This document shows, one piece after another, positions 16,116 through 24,300 of a DNA stretch of 64,000 bases. Both the position numbers and the translations under genes were made by a program. The stretch comes from Deltaproteobacteria bacterium CSP1-8. Lineage in GTDB: Bacteria > Desulfobacterota > Deferrimicrobia > Deferrimicrobiales > Deferrimicrobiaceae. The notes beneath the pieces are model-generated. The model had not been told where the DNA came from. It did no database searches and saw only the letters and a list, made by a program, of their open reading frames with translations. Each line of letters opens with the position of its first letter. Positions within the stretch are counted from its first letter, which is position 1. The stretch spans positions 128,968 to 192,967 of the forward strand of contig LDXO01000001.1 in assembly GCA_001443455.1 (NCBI GenBank). The letters run 5' to 3'.

Positions 16116-18523
16116 ACGGGGGGATCCTTTCCCCCGCGCCGTTCCGCAGAGGGGTCGGCCGCCTCCTCGCCGCCGCCTCCCTTCTGCTGGCCTCCTGTTC
16201 GTCCTTCTTCCAGACGAGCGTGCCGCAGAGGGAAGGCTCCCTTGCCGTCCCCGGACTGTCGGCTCCCGTCGAAATCGTGCGGGACACGTACGGCATCCCC
16301 CACATCACCGCGTCGAGCGACCACGATCTCTACTTCGCGCAGGGATTCGTCCACGCCCAGGACCGTCTTTTTCCGATGGATCTGGAGAGGAGGCTGGCCC
16401 GGGGGGAGCTGGCGGAGATCTTCGGCGAGAACGCGCTTCCTGCCGATCGTCTCTTCCGGCACCTGGGGTTCGCGGCCCGGGCCCCCGGCCTGTTCGCCTC
16501 CCTGCCGGAGAAGACGAAGGGGATCGCCCGGGCCTACTGCGAGGGGGTGAACGCGGCGATGGAGTCGCTGCGCGCCTGGCCGGTGGAGCTGCGCCTCCTC
16601 GATGCAGCGCCGCGGAAGTTCACCCCCGAGGACATCGTCGCCATCGGCCTGCTGAAGTCATTCGGCCTCTCCCAGTGGGTGGAGGAGGCGGCGCTCTACA
16701 GGGCCTGGCGGATGCTTCCCCGGGAGATGGCGGAGGACCTGATGCCCCGGGTGTCCCCCGATTCCCCCGTCGTTGCTCCGGCGTTCGTCGCCCACGCCCC
16801 TCCGGGGATTTCCCCTTCGGTCCTCTCCGACGGGCTTGCCTCGCTTCGCCGGTCGGTGGGGGATCTTCCCCGTGCGGGAGGCTCGAACGCCTGGGCCGTC
16901 TCGGGGGAGAAGAGCACTACGGGGCGGCCTCTCCTGGCGAACGATCCCCACATCCTGCTCCCTTGCCCCTCCCTCTGGTACGAGAACCACCTGGTCGCCC
17001 CCGGCGTGGACGTGTACGGGGTCTCCTTCCCCGGGGCTCCCTGCGTGGTCATCGGGCACAATCCCGAGATCGCCTGGGGATTCACCAACGTGATGCTGGA
17101 CGACGCGGACTTTTTCATCGAACGGGTGGACGGGGAGCGGGTGATGTTCCGCAGGAAATGGATCCCCATGACGAAGCGCGTCGAGAAGATCCGGGTGAAG
17201 GGCCGGAAGGAGGAGACCATCACCGTGTGGGAGACGCCGCACGGCCCCCTCCTTTCCCCGGTCCTTGCCGGGTCTTCCGCTGCGCTGTCGCTGCGCTGGG
17301 TAGGGTTTGACGGGGGCGACCCGCTGGGCGCGCTCCACGCCCTGAACCGTTCCCGCGACCGGAAGGAGTTTCTTGCGGCCGTTTCGGGGTTTTCCCACCC
17401 GGCGCAGAACATCGTCTATGCGGACCGGGAGGGGAACATCGGTGTGGTGACGGCCGGAAGGATTCCGGTGCGCAAAGGGGGAAACGGCCTTCTCCCGGTT
17501 CCCGGCGACTCGGGCGAATGGGAGTGGACCGGGACGGTCCCGTTCTCCGGGAATCCGAGGGTGTGGAACCCGCCGGAGGGCTTCGTCGCCGCCGCCAACT
17601 TTCCCCCCGCGGGAAATTCCTACGGCCACTACATCTCCCGGCTCTACGAGCCGCCGGATCGGGGGAAGAGGATCATCGGGATGCTCTCGGAGGGAGAAAA
17701 GTTCTCCGTGGAGAAGTTCGAGCGGATGCAGCAGGACGTATTCCGGCCGGATGCGGCCCGGGCGGTTTCCCTCGCGGTCCGGGTGGCGAGGCAGCGGGAG
17801 AGGGAGTCGCAGGGCTTCGGGGATGCGGCACGGATCCTCTCCGGCTGGGACCTGCGCGTATCCGGGGACAGGACCGGAGCGACTCTGTACGAAGTGTTTT
17901 ACGAAAAGATGATCGAGAACGCGTTCCGGGACGACCTGGGGGAGGAACTGTTCGAGGAGATGACCCGAACCTCGCGCCTCCTCTGGAACGCGATGGACCG
18001 GGCGATCGACCGGGGGGACTCCCCCTTTCTCGCGAACAAGGAGACCGGCTACAGGGAGACGCTCGACGACCTCGCTGCCCGCTCCCTCCTGGACGCGATG
18101 GCGTTTCTTACGCACCGGCTCGGGAATGTCTCCTCCACCTGGAGGTGGGATCGGCTCCACCAGGTGACCTTCGAGCACCCCTTCGGGAAGAAGCGGTACC
18201 TCAGGCGGTGGTTCAACATCGGGCCTCACCCCGTGCCCGGCGACGGGAGGACCGTCTTCAAGGAAGAGTTCCGGCACGGCACCGACTTTACGGTCCTGGT
18301 AGGGCCCTCCCTGCGACAGGTCGTCCCGCTCGGGTTCCGGTCGATGGCCCGGTCCGTCATCACCACGGGGCAGTCGGGGCACTTCTTCGAACGGCACTAC
18401 CGCGACCAGGCTCCCCTGTGGCTCTCCGGCGAGACCCATCCGGCCTGGACCGACCCCGGGGAGATCCGGGAAAACACCGAGTCCGTCCTGCGCCTAACCC
18501 CAAAAGAAAAGGGACGTTCTTAA
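16112..18523 (+). CDS. Penicillin acylase family (Ntn-hydrolase) lipoprotein
   Basis: An 803-residue member of the penicillin G/AHL acylase family. The N-terminal lipobox LLLASC predicts a lipid-anchored envelope protein. The propeptide region contains PVEIVRDTYGIPHI and the HAQDR motif. The beta-chain nucleophile is Ser258 in GGSNAWAVSG, exposed by autocatalytic cleavage. Substrates in the family include beta-lactam side chains and acyl-homoserine lactones, and cannot be told from sequence. ATG 16112 overlaps the preceding stop (ATGA). An AT-rich gap follows before a convergent small membrane gene. All expected catalytic-site signatures are present. Confidence 0.93.
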   Translation: MNGGILSPAPFRRGVGRLLAAASLLLASCSSFFQTSVPQREGSLAVPGLSAPVEIVRDTYGIPHITASSDHDLYFAQGFVHAQDRLFPMDLERRLARGELAEIFGENALPADRLFRHLGFAARAPGLFASLPEKTKGIARAYCEGVNAAMESLRAWPVELRLLDAAPRKFTPEDIVAIGLLKSFGLSQWVEEAALYRAWRMLPREMAEDLMPRVSPDSPVVAPAFVAHAPPGISPSVLSDGLASLRRSVGDLPRAGGSNAWAVSGEKSTTGRPLLANDPHILLPCPSLWYENHLVAPGVDVYGVSFPGAPCVVIGHNPEIAWGFTNVMLDDADFFIERVDGERVMFRRKWIPMTKRVEKIRVKGRKEETITVWETPHGPLLSPVLAGSSAALSLRWVGFDGGDPLGALHALNRSRDRKEFLAAVSGFSHPAQNIVYADREGNIGVVTAGRIPVRKGGNGLLPVPGDSGEWEWTGTVPFSGNPRVWNPPEGFVAAANFPPAGNSYGHYISRLYEPPDRGKRIIGMLSEGEKFSVEKFERMQQDVFRPDAARAVSLAVRVARQRERESQGFGDAARILSGWDLRVSGDRTGATLYEVFYEKMIENAFRDDLGEELFEEMTRTSRLLWNAMDRAIDRGDSPFLANKETGYRETLDDLAARSLLDAMAFLTHRLGNVSSTWRWDRLHQVTFEHPFGKKRYLRRWFNIGPHPVPGDGRTVFKEEFRHGTDFTVLVGPSLRQVVPLGFRSMARSVITTGQSGHFFERHYRDQAPLWLSGETHPAWTDPGEIRENTESVLRLTPKEKGRS

Positions 18524-18662
18524 AACTTTTCATCAAGCGGGAAGACGTTCATGAAACGGTCTGCGTATCAGGCGGAGAACGTCTTTGGAACCTTGGGGCC
18601 GAAAAAACAAGAACATCCCGAAACGTTTCCCATCCCGGAACATGTTCGTGGATATCGCATCT

Positions 18663-18962
18663 TCAGGCGTTCGGAGGATGCCCGGAACTCCGGTTGGCGC
18701 GTGCCAGGAAAAACCACTCGACCAGATAGAACCCTGCGGGAAGAGCAACCACGATGCTCGCCACTTTCACGCCTAGCCGTACGGTCGTCGAGGTTATGCC
18801 CGTGATGTCGCAGAGGAAGTCCGAGATGCGGGCGCCGGCGAGGAACGCGGCGATGACCCCGCCAGCCAATGCTGCGGCAAGCAGGAGCCGGGAACCGGGC
18901 CTCCGTTTCCTTTCACGATTGCCGGGGGAATGCCCCGGGTCTTCCAGCGGATATCGGGGCAC
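18663..18962 (-). CDS. Small two-span membrane protein, hypothetical
   Basis: A 99-residue protein with a basic N-terminus (RERKRRP) and two hydrophobic segments, about 26-46 and 68-88, so probably an inner-membrane hairpin with both ends in the cytoplasm. GTG 18962 is preceded by AGGATAG at acceptable spacing. I do not recognise a family. It faces the penicillin-acylase gene convergently and follows the GYD gene on the same strand. An opposing 84-codon frame over the same bases lacks protein-like features. Confidence 0.6.
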   Translation of the reverse strand: MPRYPLEDPGHSPGNRERKRRPGSRLLLAAALAGGVIAAFLAGARISDFLCDITGITSTTVRLGVKVASIVVALPAGFYLVEWFFLARANRSSGHPPNA

Positions 18963-18997
18963 TTCGCTATCCTAAGGAGGTCACCGCGTCACGGGGG

Positions 18998-19040
18998 AAG
19001 AAAAAGGATGCGGCCGGCGGATCAGATCCCGCCGGCCGTC
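18998..19040 (-). terminator. Rho-independent terminator of the GYD-domain gene
   Basis: CGGCCGGCGG (19011-19020) and CCGCCGGCCG (19029-19038) form a perfect 10-bp stem with an 8-nt loop. Read on the minus strand it is followed by CATCCTTTTTC. It lies 33 nt past the stop of the GYD gene. Confidence 0.75.
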
Positions 19041-19072
19041 GGATCCGGGATTCCGGACTGGGTGCTGGGGGA

Positions 19073-19357
19073 TCACTTCAGCGTCTTGATGAATTGGTCG
19101 ATCGTCATCGCGGGGAGGGTCATGATCTGGATCGTCCCCCGCGACCCCAGCGCCACCGAGATCTTGACCATCGTCTCGTTGCTCGGGGCCTCGACGATGT
19201 TGATGAAATCGTGGGGGCCCAGGACCGCATACTGCCCGAGCACCTTCGCCCCCATCCCCTCGATCTCCTTGTTCACCTCCTTGATGCGCTCCGGCTTGGA
19301 TTTCACGGTTTTCCTTCCCTCGTCGGTGAGCGAACTGAGCAGGATGTAGAGCGGCAT
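19073..19357 (-). CDS. GYD domain protein
   Basis: A 94-residue small alpha/beta protein of the GYD family (dimeric ferredoxin-like fold). The start PLYILLSSLTDEGRKTV and the central VLGPHDFINIVEAPSNETM are characteristic. Function in the family is unknown; related folds bind small ligands or act as stress-associated chaperone-like proteins. Start 19357 carries GGAGATC upstream. It is a single-gene unit with its own terminator. Confidence 0.88.
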   Translation of the reverse strand: MPLYILLSSLTDEGRKTVKSKPERIKEVNKEIEGMGAKVLGQYAVLGPHDFINIVEAPSNETMVKISVALGSRGTIQIMTLPAMTIDQFIKTLK

Positions 19358-19507
19358 GGGATCTCCTTTCTCCTGGCCGGGTTGGATGGGGGGGTTGCCG
19401 GATTCCGCGAAGAGCCGATGGGGAAATTATACTACCGGGATCCGCCCGTGACGCAAGGGGGGATGCCGCCGACTTCGCTCCCCTTCGGCTGCGGGGTTTT
19501 CTATAAT

Positions 19508-19693
19508 ATGGAATCGATCCGGGACAATTTCCGGTCGATGAGCGGAAGCGAGCTGCACCGGCTTGCCTCGCTGACCGACCGGGTGGCCGCGGGGGCGGAT
19601 GGTGCGGTGGGCTGGTTAATCGGGGTGGCGGTCCTGGTTATTCTGATCATCGTCATCCTGATGCACACGGACAGACGAGTCGTTGTCCGTTGA
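19508..19693 (+). CDS. Small single-span membrane protein, hypothetical
   Basis: A 61-residue protein with a polar helix (MSGSELHRLASLTDRVAAG) and one strongly hydrophobic span (about 35-52) ending in a basic tail (HTDRRVVVR). ATG 19508 is immediately preceded by TATAAT, which may be the promoter -10, so translation could instead begin at ATG 19538. No strong ribosome binding site is seen at either. Two hairpins directly after the stop support a real transcription unit. Family unknown. Confidence 0.55.
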   Translation: MESIRDNFRSMSGSELHRLASLTDRVAAGADGAVGWLIGVAVLVILIIVILMHTDRRVVVR

Positions 19694-19746
19694 AAAAAGG
19701 GTTACCCTTTTTCGGCGCCGCCTTGTTGACGGGCGGCGCCTTTTCG
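19694..19746 (+). terminator. Double terminator after the small membrane gene
   Basis: First an AAAAAGGGTTACCCTTTTT palindrome (19694-19713), then GGCGCCGCC (19714-19722) pairing with GGCGGCGCC (19732-19740), followed by TTTTCG. The first could work in both directions; the second is a classical plus-strand Rho-independent terminator. Confidence 0.8.
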
Positions 19747-19879
19747 AAACATGAAGATTTAAGGAGAGAACGGCTGAATGGAGCCTCGGATGTCCCTGGT
19801 GAAGAGAAAAACGTCGTGAGCGTTTTCCTGACCTGCATATCATGGGGAAAAGTGGAAGAGATTCATGACGTAGAAAACC

Positions 19880-20551
19880 TTAGACCATTCTCCCGTCTTG
19901 CAGGTACCGGCTGAGCCGCTCTCTCAGATAGAGCCTCGCCCGGTGGAGGCGGGACTTCACTGCCGCGATCGTCAGGTCCGGGACCTGCGCTGTTTCCTCG
20001 TTTGACAGCCCCTCGATGTCGCTCAGCACGAAGACCACCCGGTATTTCTCGGAGAGCTCGTCCGTGAACCGCTTGATCACCTGCCCGAGCTCCTTGTCGA
20101 GCATTCTCCGCTCGACTTCCTTGCTCCAGTCCTCCACCGGCCTCGCATGCGCGCCCTCCTTGGTGAAGACGGGCAGAAATTCCTCGATCGGGACGGTTTC
20201 CGTCCGCCGGCCCTTGCGCTGACGCATCAGGCACGCGTTGACGCAGATCCGGTAGATCCAGGAGTAGAGCGCCGAGTTCCCCCGGAACCGGTCTGCCTTC
20301 CGCACCACCGTGAGGAAGACGTCCTGCGACGCTTCCTCTGCGTCGCTTTTGTTCTTCAGGATCGACATGGCGAGGCCATACACCTTGCCATGGTCTCGGT
20401 CGAAGAGGGCTTCGACCGCGGCCGGCGCACCCAGCCGGAGCTGGGAAAGAAGCGCTGCGTCTTCCGGGCGCAGGCCGGTGTGTACTGCCCGCCTGGTCGC
20501 CGATCCGGAGCCGTTCCGAAGGGGGGCGGTTCCGGCCGATGCACGTTTCAT
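19880..20551 (-). CDS. ECF-type RNA polymerase sigma factor
   Basis: A sigma-70-family extracytoplasmic-function factor of 223 residues. Region 2 (about 35-105) includes HGKVYGLAMSILKNKSDAEE and the conserved DVFLTVVRK segment; region 4 (about 155-215) includes DIEGLSNEETAQ and the AAVKSRLHRARLYLRE recognition helix. Starts at 20635 and 20608 are also possible. I favour ATG 20551 because AGGTGGAG lies upstream and because its distance from the conserved upstream element (93 nt) matches that of the two small membrane genes sharing it (99 nt). No anti-sigma gene lies next to it, unusual for the class. Confidence 0.92.
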   Translation of the reverse strand: MKRASAGTAPLRNGSGSATRRAVHTGLRPEDAALLSQLRLGAPAAVEALFDRDHGKVYGLAMSILKNKSDAEEASQDVFLTVVRKADRFRGNSALYSWIYRICVNACLMRQRKGRRTETVPIEEFLPVFTKEGAHARPVEDWSKEVERRMLDKELGQVIKRFTDELSEKYRVVFVLSDIEGLSNEETAQVPDLTIAAVKSRLHRARLYLRERLSRYLQDGRMV

Positions 20552-20641
20552 CCCCGCTCCACCTTCCGGGACAGGACCGTAACGTAGTCGGGGTGCTGGC
20601 ATTTCCATGCGATCCCCCTTCCCTGCTGATTCCACGCGTCA

Positions 20642-20738
20642 TGACACAGTAATTTTGTTCGCCGGCCTTGGGTATCGGCATCTGTCGGAAACGCGAGCCG
20701 CTGTTTGTCTGATTCTCGGACCGGTGTTTGTCCTATGG
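20642..20738 (-). promoter_or_regulatory. Conserved upstream element, copy a (before the ECF sigma gene)
   Basis: Read on the minus strand this matches the elements at 32197, 44112 and 46276. It starts CCATAGGACAAACACCGG, then CGAGAATCAGACAAACAG and CTCGCGTTTC, and ends ATTACTGTG. The octamer GACAAACA occurs twice, 23 bp apart, resembling tandem protein-binding sites. Presence before a sigma gene and before two envelope-stress-type genes suggests co-regulation. Confidence 0.65.
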
Positions 20739-20787
20739 TTTCGGGCATCGGCGGGAATCTGCCTTCGGAACGGGGTGAGGCTTACGA

Positions 20788-20853
20788 TTAATACCTCTTC
20801 TGTAACGTAATCGCGATCCCTTTCGGGACGGCCACGAAACTGACTCTTGCCAT
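20788..20853 (-). CDS. Possible 21-residue peptide
   Basis: A 21-codon frame (begins MARVSFVAVPKG, ends LQKRY) with a near-ideal AAGGAGG site 7 nt before its ATG. It may be a leader peptide or the N-terminal remnant of a longer gene upstream of the ECF sigma promoter element. The good ribosome binding site is the main support; the sequence is too short for family assignment. Confidence 0.3.
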   Translation of the reverse strand: MARVSFVAVPKGIAITLQKRY

Positions 20854-20925
20854 GTCGGGTCCTCCTTCTTACCGGGTATTGGTGGGCTGACCAATCCCGG
20901 TCTAGGGGAGACCGACATGGTATTT

Positions 20926-20976
20926 CCGGGGTGAAAAAGGGGTATTGCCGAGACGCTGTTGACGCGAGATTTCCTT
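20926..20976 (+). repeat. Dispersed repeat, copy 1 (partial)
   Basis: About 50 bp matching the middle of the 208-bp repeat family: GGGGTGAAAAAGGGG, then GAGACGCTGTTGACGCG. Both ends are missing. It lies in the otherwise empty 20.85-21.3 kb region, the only copy outside the 26-46 kb zone. Confidence 0.75.
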
Positions 20977-21053
20977 TACAGTATGACGACTTTCCTCTCG
21001 GACGCACCCATAGCTAATACCGGATAGAGCACTTGACTACGAACGACAAACCA

Positions 21054-21084
21054 AAGGGGTCACCGTAATATGCGGCGACCCCTT
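21054..21084. terminator. Hairpin in the 20.9-21.3 kb gap
   Basis: AAGGGGTC (21054-21061) and GACCCCTT (21077-21084) pair perfectly, with an inner CCG/CGG extension around a TAATATG loop. No clear T-run follows on the plus strand. The rest of 20977-21338 shows no gene; 21140-21230 is AT-rich and may hold the promoter of the large repeat protein. Confidence 0.5.
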
Positions 21085-21338
21085 CGTGTTCCGTCTTGTT
21101 TGGGAAATCCGGGTTTTCGTGCCCGGAGTTTTTCTTCCTGGTACGTCTAATTTAGAAGTCTCTACTATACAATAATACACAGTCCAGCCCTTTGTTTTCC
21201 TGTAGTAATTAGGAGGGCTCCTCCACTAAGATACGGATGGACCGATCACGGGGGGCTGGTCTTAGGGTCTTTTGGAACCCCCGGGGGTCCTCGAGCTGCA
21301 GGCGGGCACCATCGAGAGAACGGGGACCGAGGTCGGGA

Positions 21339-24300
21339 ATGAAATCGAATTCCAAACGTAACGCAACCCTCTTTCCCATAGCCAGCGGACGACCGATCCT
21401 CTCCATGCTTGCCGGCGTGATCCTCCTTTCGATCGCGGTGGCGCCTGTGCCGGCGCGGGCCTTTGTGTCCCTCACGGAGATGGCCCGCATCGAAGCGTCC
21501 GATGCGGCAACGCACGACAATACCCTCACCCTTTTCCAGGGGTACCTTTCCCTGGGGCTCCTTTCCGAGGCGGCGTCGCTTCTCGAACGGAGGGTCCGGA
21601 TGATGATTTTTCCGATCCCGGCGGCGGCTCCGCTGTTCGACGTTCTCGCCGACGCCCAGGGCTGCTTCGACTCCCCGGAGCGTCTCATTGCCGTCTGCGA
21701 GACTGCCATCCGCAACGGCGGCCAGACCCCGCAGGTCCTGTATTTCTACGGCACGGGATTGCAGAGCCTCCGGGGCCGCCTTGGAGAAGCTTCCGCGGTC
21801 CTGGCCCGGGTGGGGACGGGCAGCCCGTACCACCACCTCGCGTTGTACTCCCTCGGCCAGATCGCCGCGGAGCGCCGGGATGTCGCCGCCGCAGAGGAGC
21901 TTTTCCGCCGGGTGGAGCAGGAGTCCGGAGGACCGGGCGGGAACAGCAACCTCGCCCGGAGGGCCGCCAGGTCGAGGGCGGAGATCCTGATCGCGACCGG
22001 GCGCGGCGTGGAGGCGGCACCGGTGTTCGAGGCCCTGCTGCGCGAGGAGAACGATCCGCTGGACCGGATCGGCCTCGCCTCCGCCGGGACCGATTCCGTG
22101 TCCGCCCTGGAGCGGCTGCCCGCGGAGGTGACGGCGGGGCTTTCCCTGAAGGAGCGGGTCCAGTACCTCCTCCTTCTCGGGGGGCTGGCGCGGGAAAGCG
22201 GACGGTATGCGCTTGCAGTCGAACGCCTGACCCGGGCGGGGAGGGAACTTGAGGAGGCCATTTCCCCGGCGTCGCCTCCTCCCCCGGAACCCCGGGCCCG
22301 CTCCGAGACCCTGGAGTCTCTCCGGCTCCAGATCGAAAGGCTGCGGTCGCTCCGGCAGAGGATGGAATTTACGGAGTCGCGTACGGAGGAAGCGGTCCGG
22401 ACCGACGCGCTGGAGCTCCAGGTCGGTCTGCTTTTCGCGGATTGGACCGTCTCCCGGGCCGCGGCGGAGACGCCGTCCGTGGGGGTACGGTTCCTCACCT
22501 CCGCAGGGATCGTGGAGGTCGTCCGGAGGATCGAGGAGGTGGCCCTGGACGGGGTCGATGTCGACCGCTTTGTGGAGCAGCTGTCCGCCACCCTCCGCAC
22601 CATCCAAAACGTCAGTCGATCTTCCGTGCTTTCCCCGCACCTCGATCGCCGCGAGAAGGGCAAGCTTGAAGGGGGCGATGAGATCCTAATGCTGTGGGAG
22701 GAATTCCGGCAGCGCCGATCCGTGGCCGTCGACGGCATCGTGTCCGCCAGGGGCAAAGACGCCTCCCTCCTGCTGAGGAACCTGTGGCTCTATATAAGAG
22801 AACTGGGTATGATCCGGTCCTCCTCCCCGGAAACGTATGAGATCACGCTGGAACACTTAGGAATCCCCCGGAAGAGGAAGGAGCGGCCGGGAGAGGCGTG
22901 GGAGCCGTTCCGGCGGACGATCCGGACGATAGTCGCCTTTACGGACGGACGGATGGTGGAACTCCTGACGGCGTTGAAGACTCTGGAAAAGGAGGAGCGA
23001 ACAGCGGCCTGGGAACGACGGAAGCCGGAGCTGATCGCCCTGCGAGCGGTCGTCTTCCGGCAGTTGGCGGACGCCCTCATCGCGAAGGCCCGCGGATTGC
23101 GGCAGGATCCGCGCGAGGAGGCCCGAAAGGAATCCTTCGCGGCTCTCGAACAGTCGGTTTTTCTCCTGTCCGGCGACCGCCTCACGCCAACGGACGCCGC
23201 CGACGTCGCCTTGCAGGCCGGGTCCCTGCTGGCGGAGGGGAGAGGACGTTGGGAGCTGTTCCCCGGTCGGAGCGCGGGAGAGAAGGAGAGGGAGATGATC
23301 GCCCGCATCCTCCCGCTGCTCCCGAGGGAGGCCCCTTCCGGATCGAGGCGCGAAGAGTCCGCGTATCTGCAGGCGGCGTTGCGACTGGCGGTCAAGGACC
23401 CTGGTGCCGGGTCCGTTACAAGGGATTTCCTGAAGAAGTACCCTGCTTCCCCGCTCGCGGCCGAGATCGGCGTACGCCTGGGGCACGAGGCTCTCCTCGC
23501 CGGCGACACGGGGGACGCCGTCGCCCGGTACCGCGCGGCGGCGGAAGCGGGGGACCCGGAGACGTCCGCCGTCGCAAGGTACATGCTGGCGTGGATCCGG
23601 TTCCAGTCCGGGGACGTCGACGCTACGGCCCAGGAACTGTCGCACCCGCTGTCCGCACCGTCGTTCCCTTGCGGGGACCCGTCGCCCTTCGGGCAGGCGG
23701 TCCTCGCACTGTCGGTCCGCGCGTGGAATGAGTCGCCCCTGGAACGGCTGGACTCCTATCCGCCCGTGAAAGCGGGGACGTGCGGCGGGAAGGTCCTCCT
23801 CACGGCTCTCTGGGAGGCCGAGGAAAAGCGTGGCGAGGTGGGGCGGGCGGTGCAAGTGCGCGACATCGCGGCTCTTCGCTTTCCCTCGGACGAAGGCGCG
23901 GCGGTCCTCGCGATGAAGACGGTGGAGGCTCTTCTCCGCGCCGGCCAGGACCGGGAAGCCCTCGCTCGCGCCCTCACGCTTCGCGAGAAATACGGCCCGG
24001 GGTCCGCATGGGCGCAGTCGCAGCCGTCTCCCTTGCGGGAGGAGGCCGCCGCGGAGTTGGCCGGAATGCTGAGGAACCTCTCCGAGAAGAAATTCGACGA
24101 GGGGATCCGCTTGGGAGAACGGTCGGCCATGTCCTCGACGGCTGCGTTGATGGGGGAATATTTCGGGGTGAAGGGCGGCGAGCCGTCGGACGAGGACGGC
24201 GAGCTGCGCCTGAAGTGGGCTATCGCCCTCCTCGGGTCGGGGGACCGCGAAGATGGGGTGTTGCTCCTCGAGGAACTGGTGGGGGAGCAGCGGGGGGACG

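Noticed and set aside
18551-18805. 84-codon plus-strand gene after the penicillin acylase
   Set aside because: No ribosome binding site, no hydrophobic or domain pattern, and it overlaps a better-supported minus-strand membrane gene.
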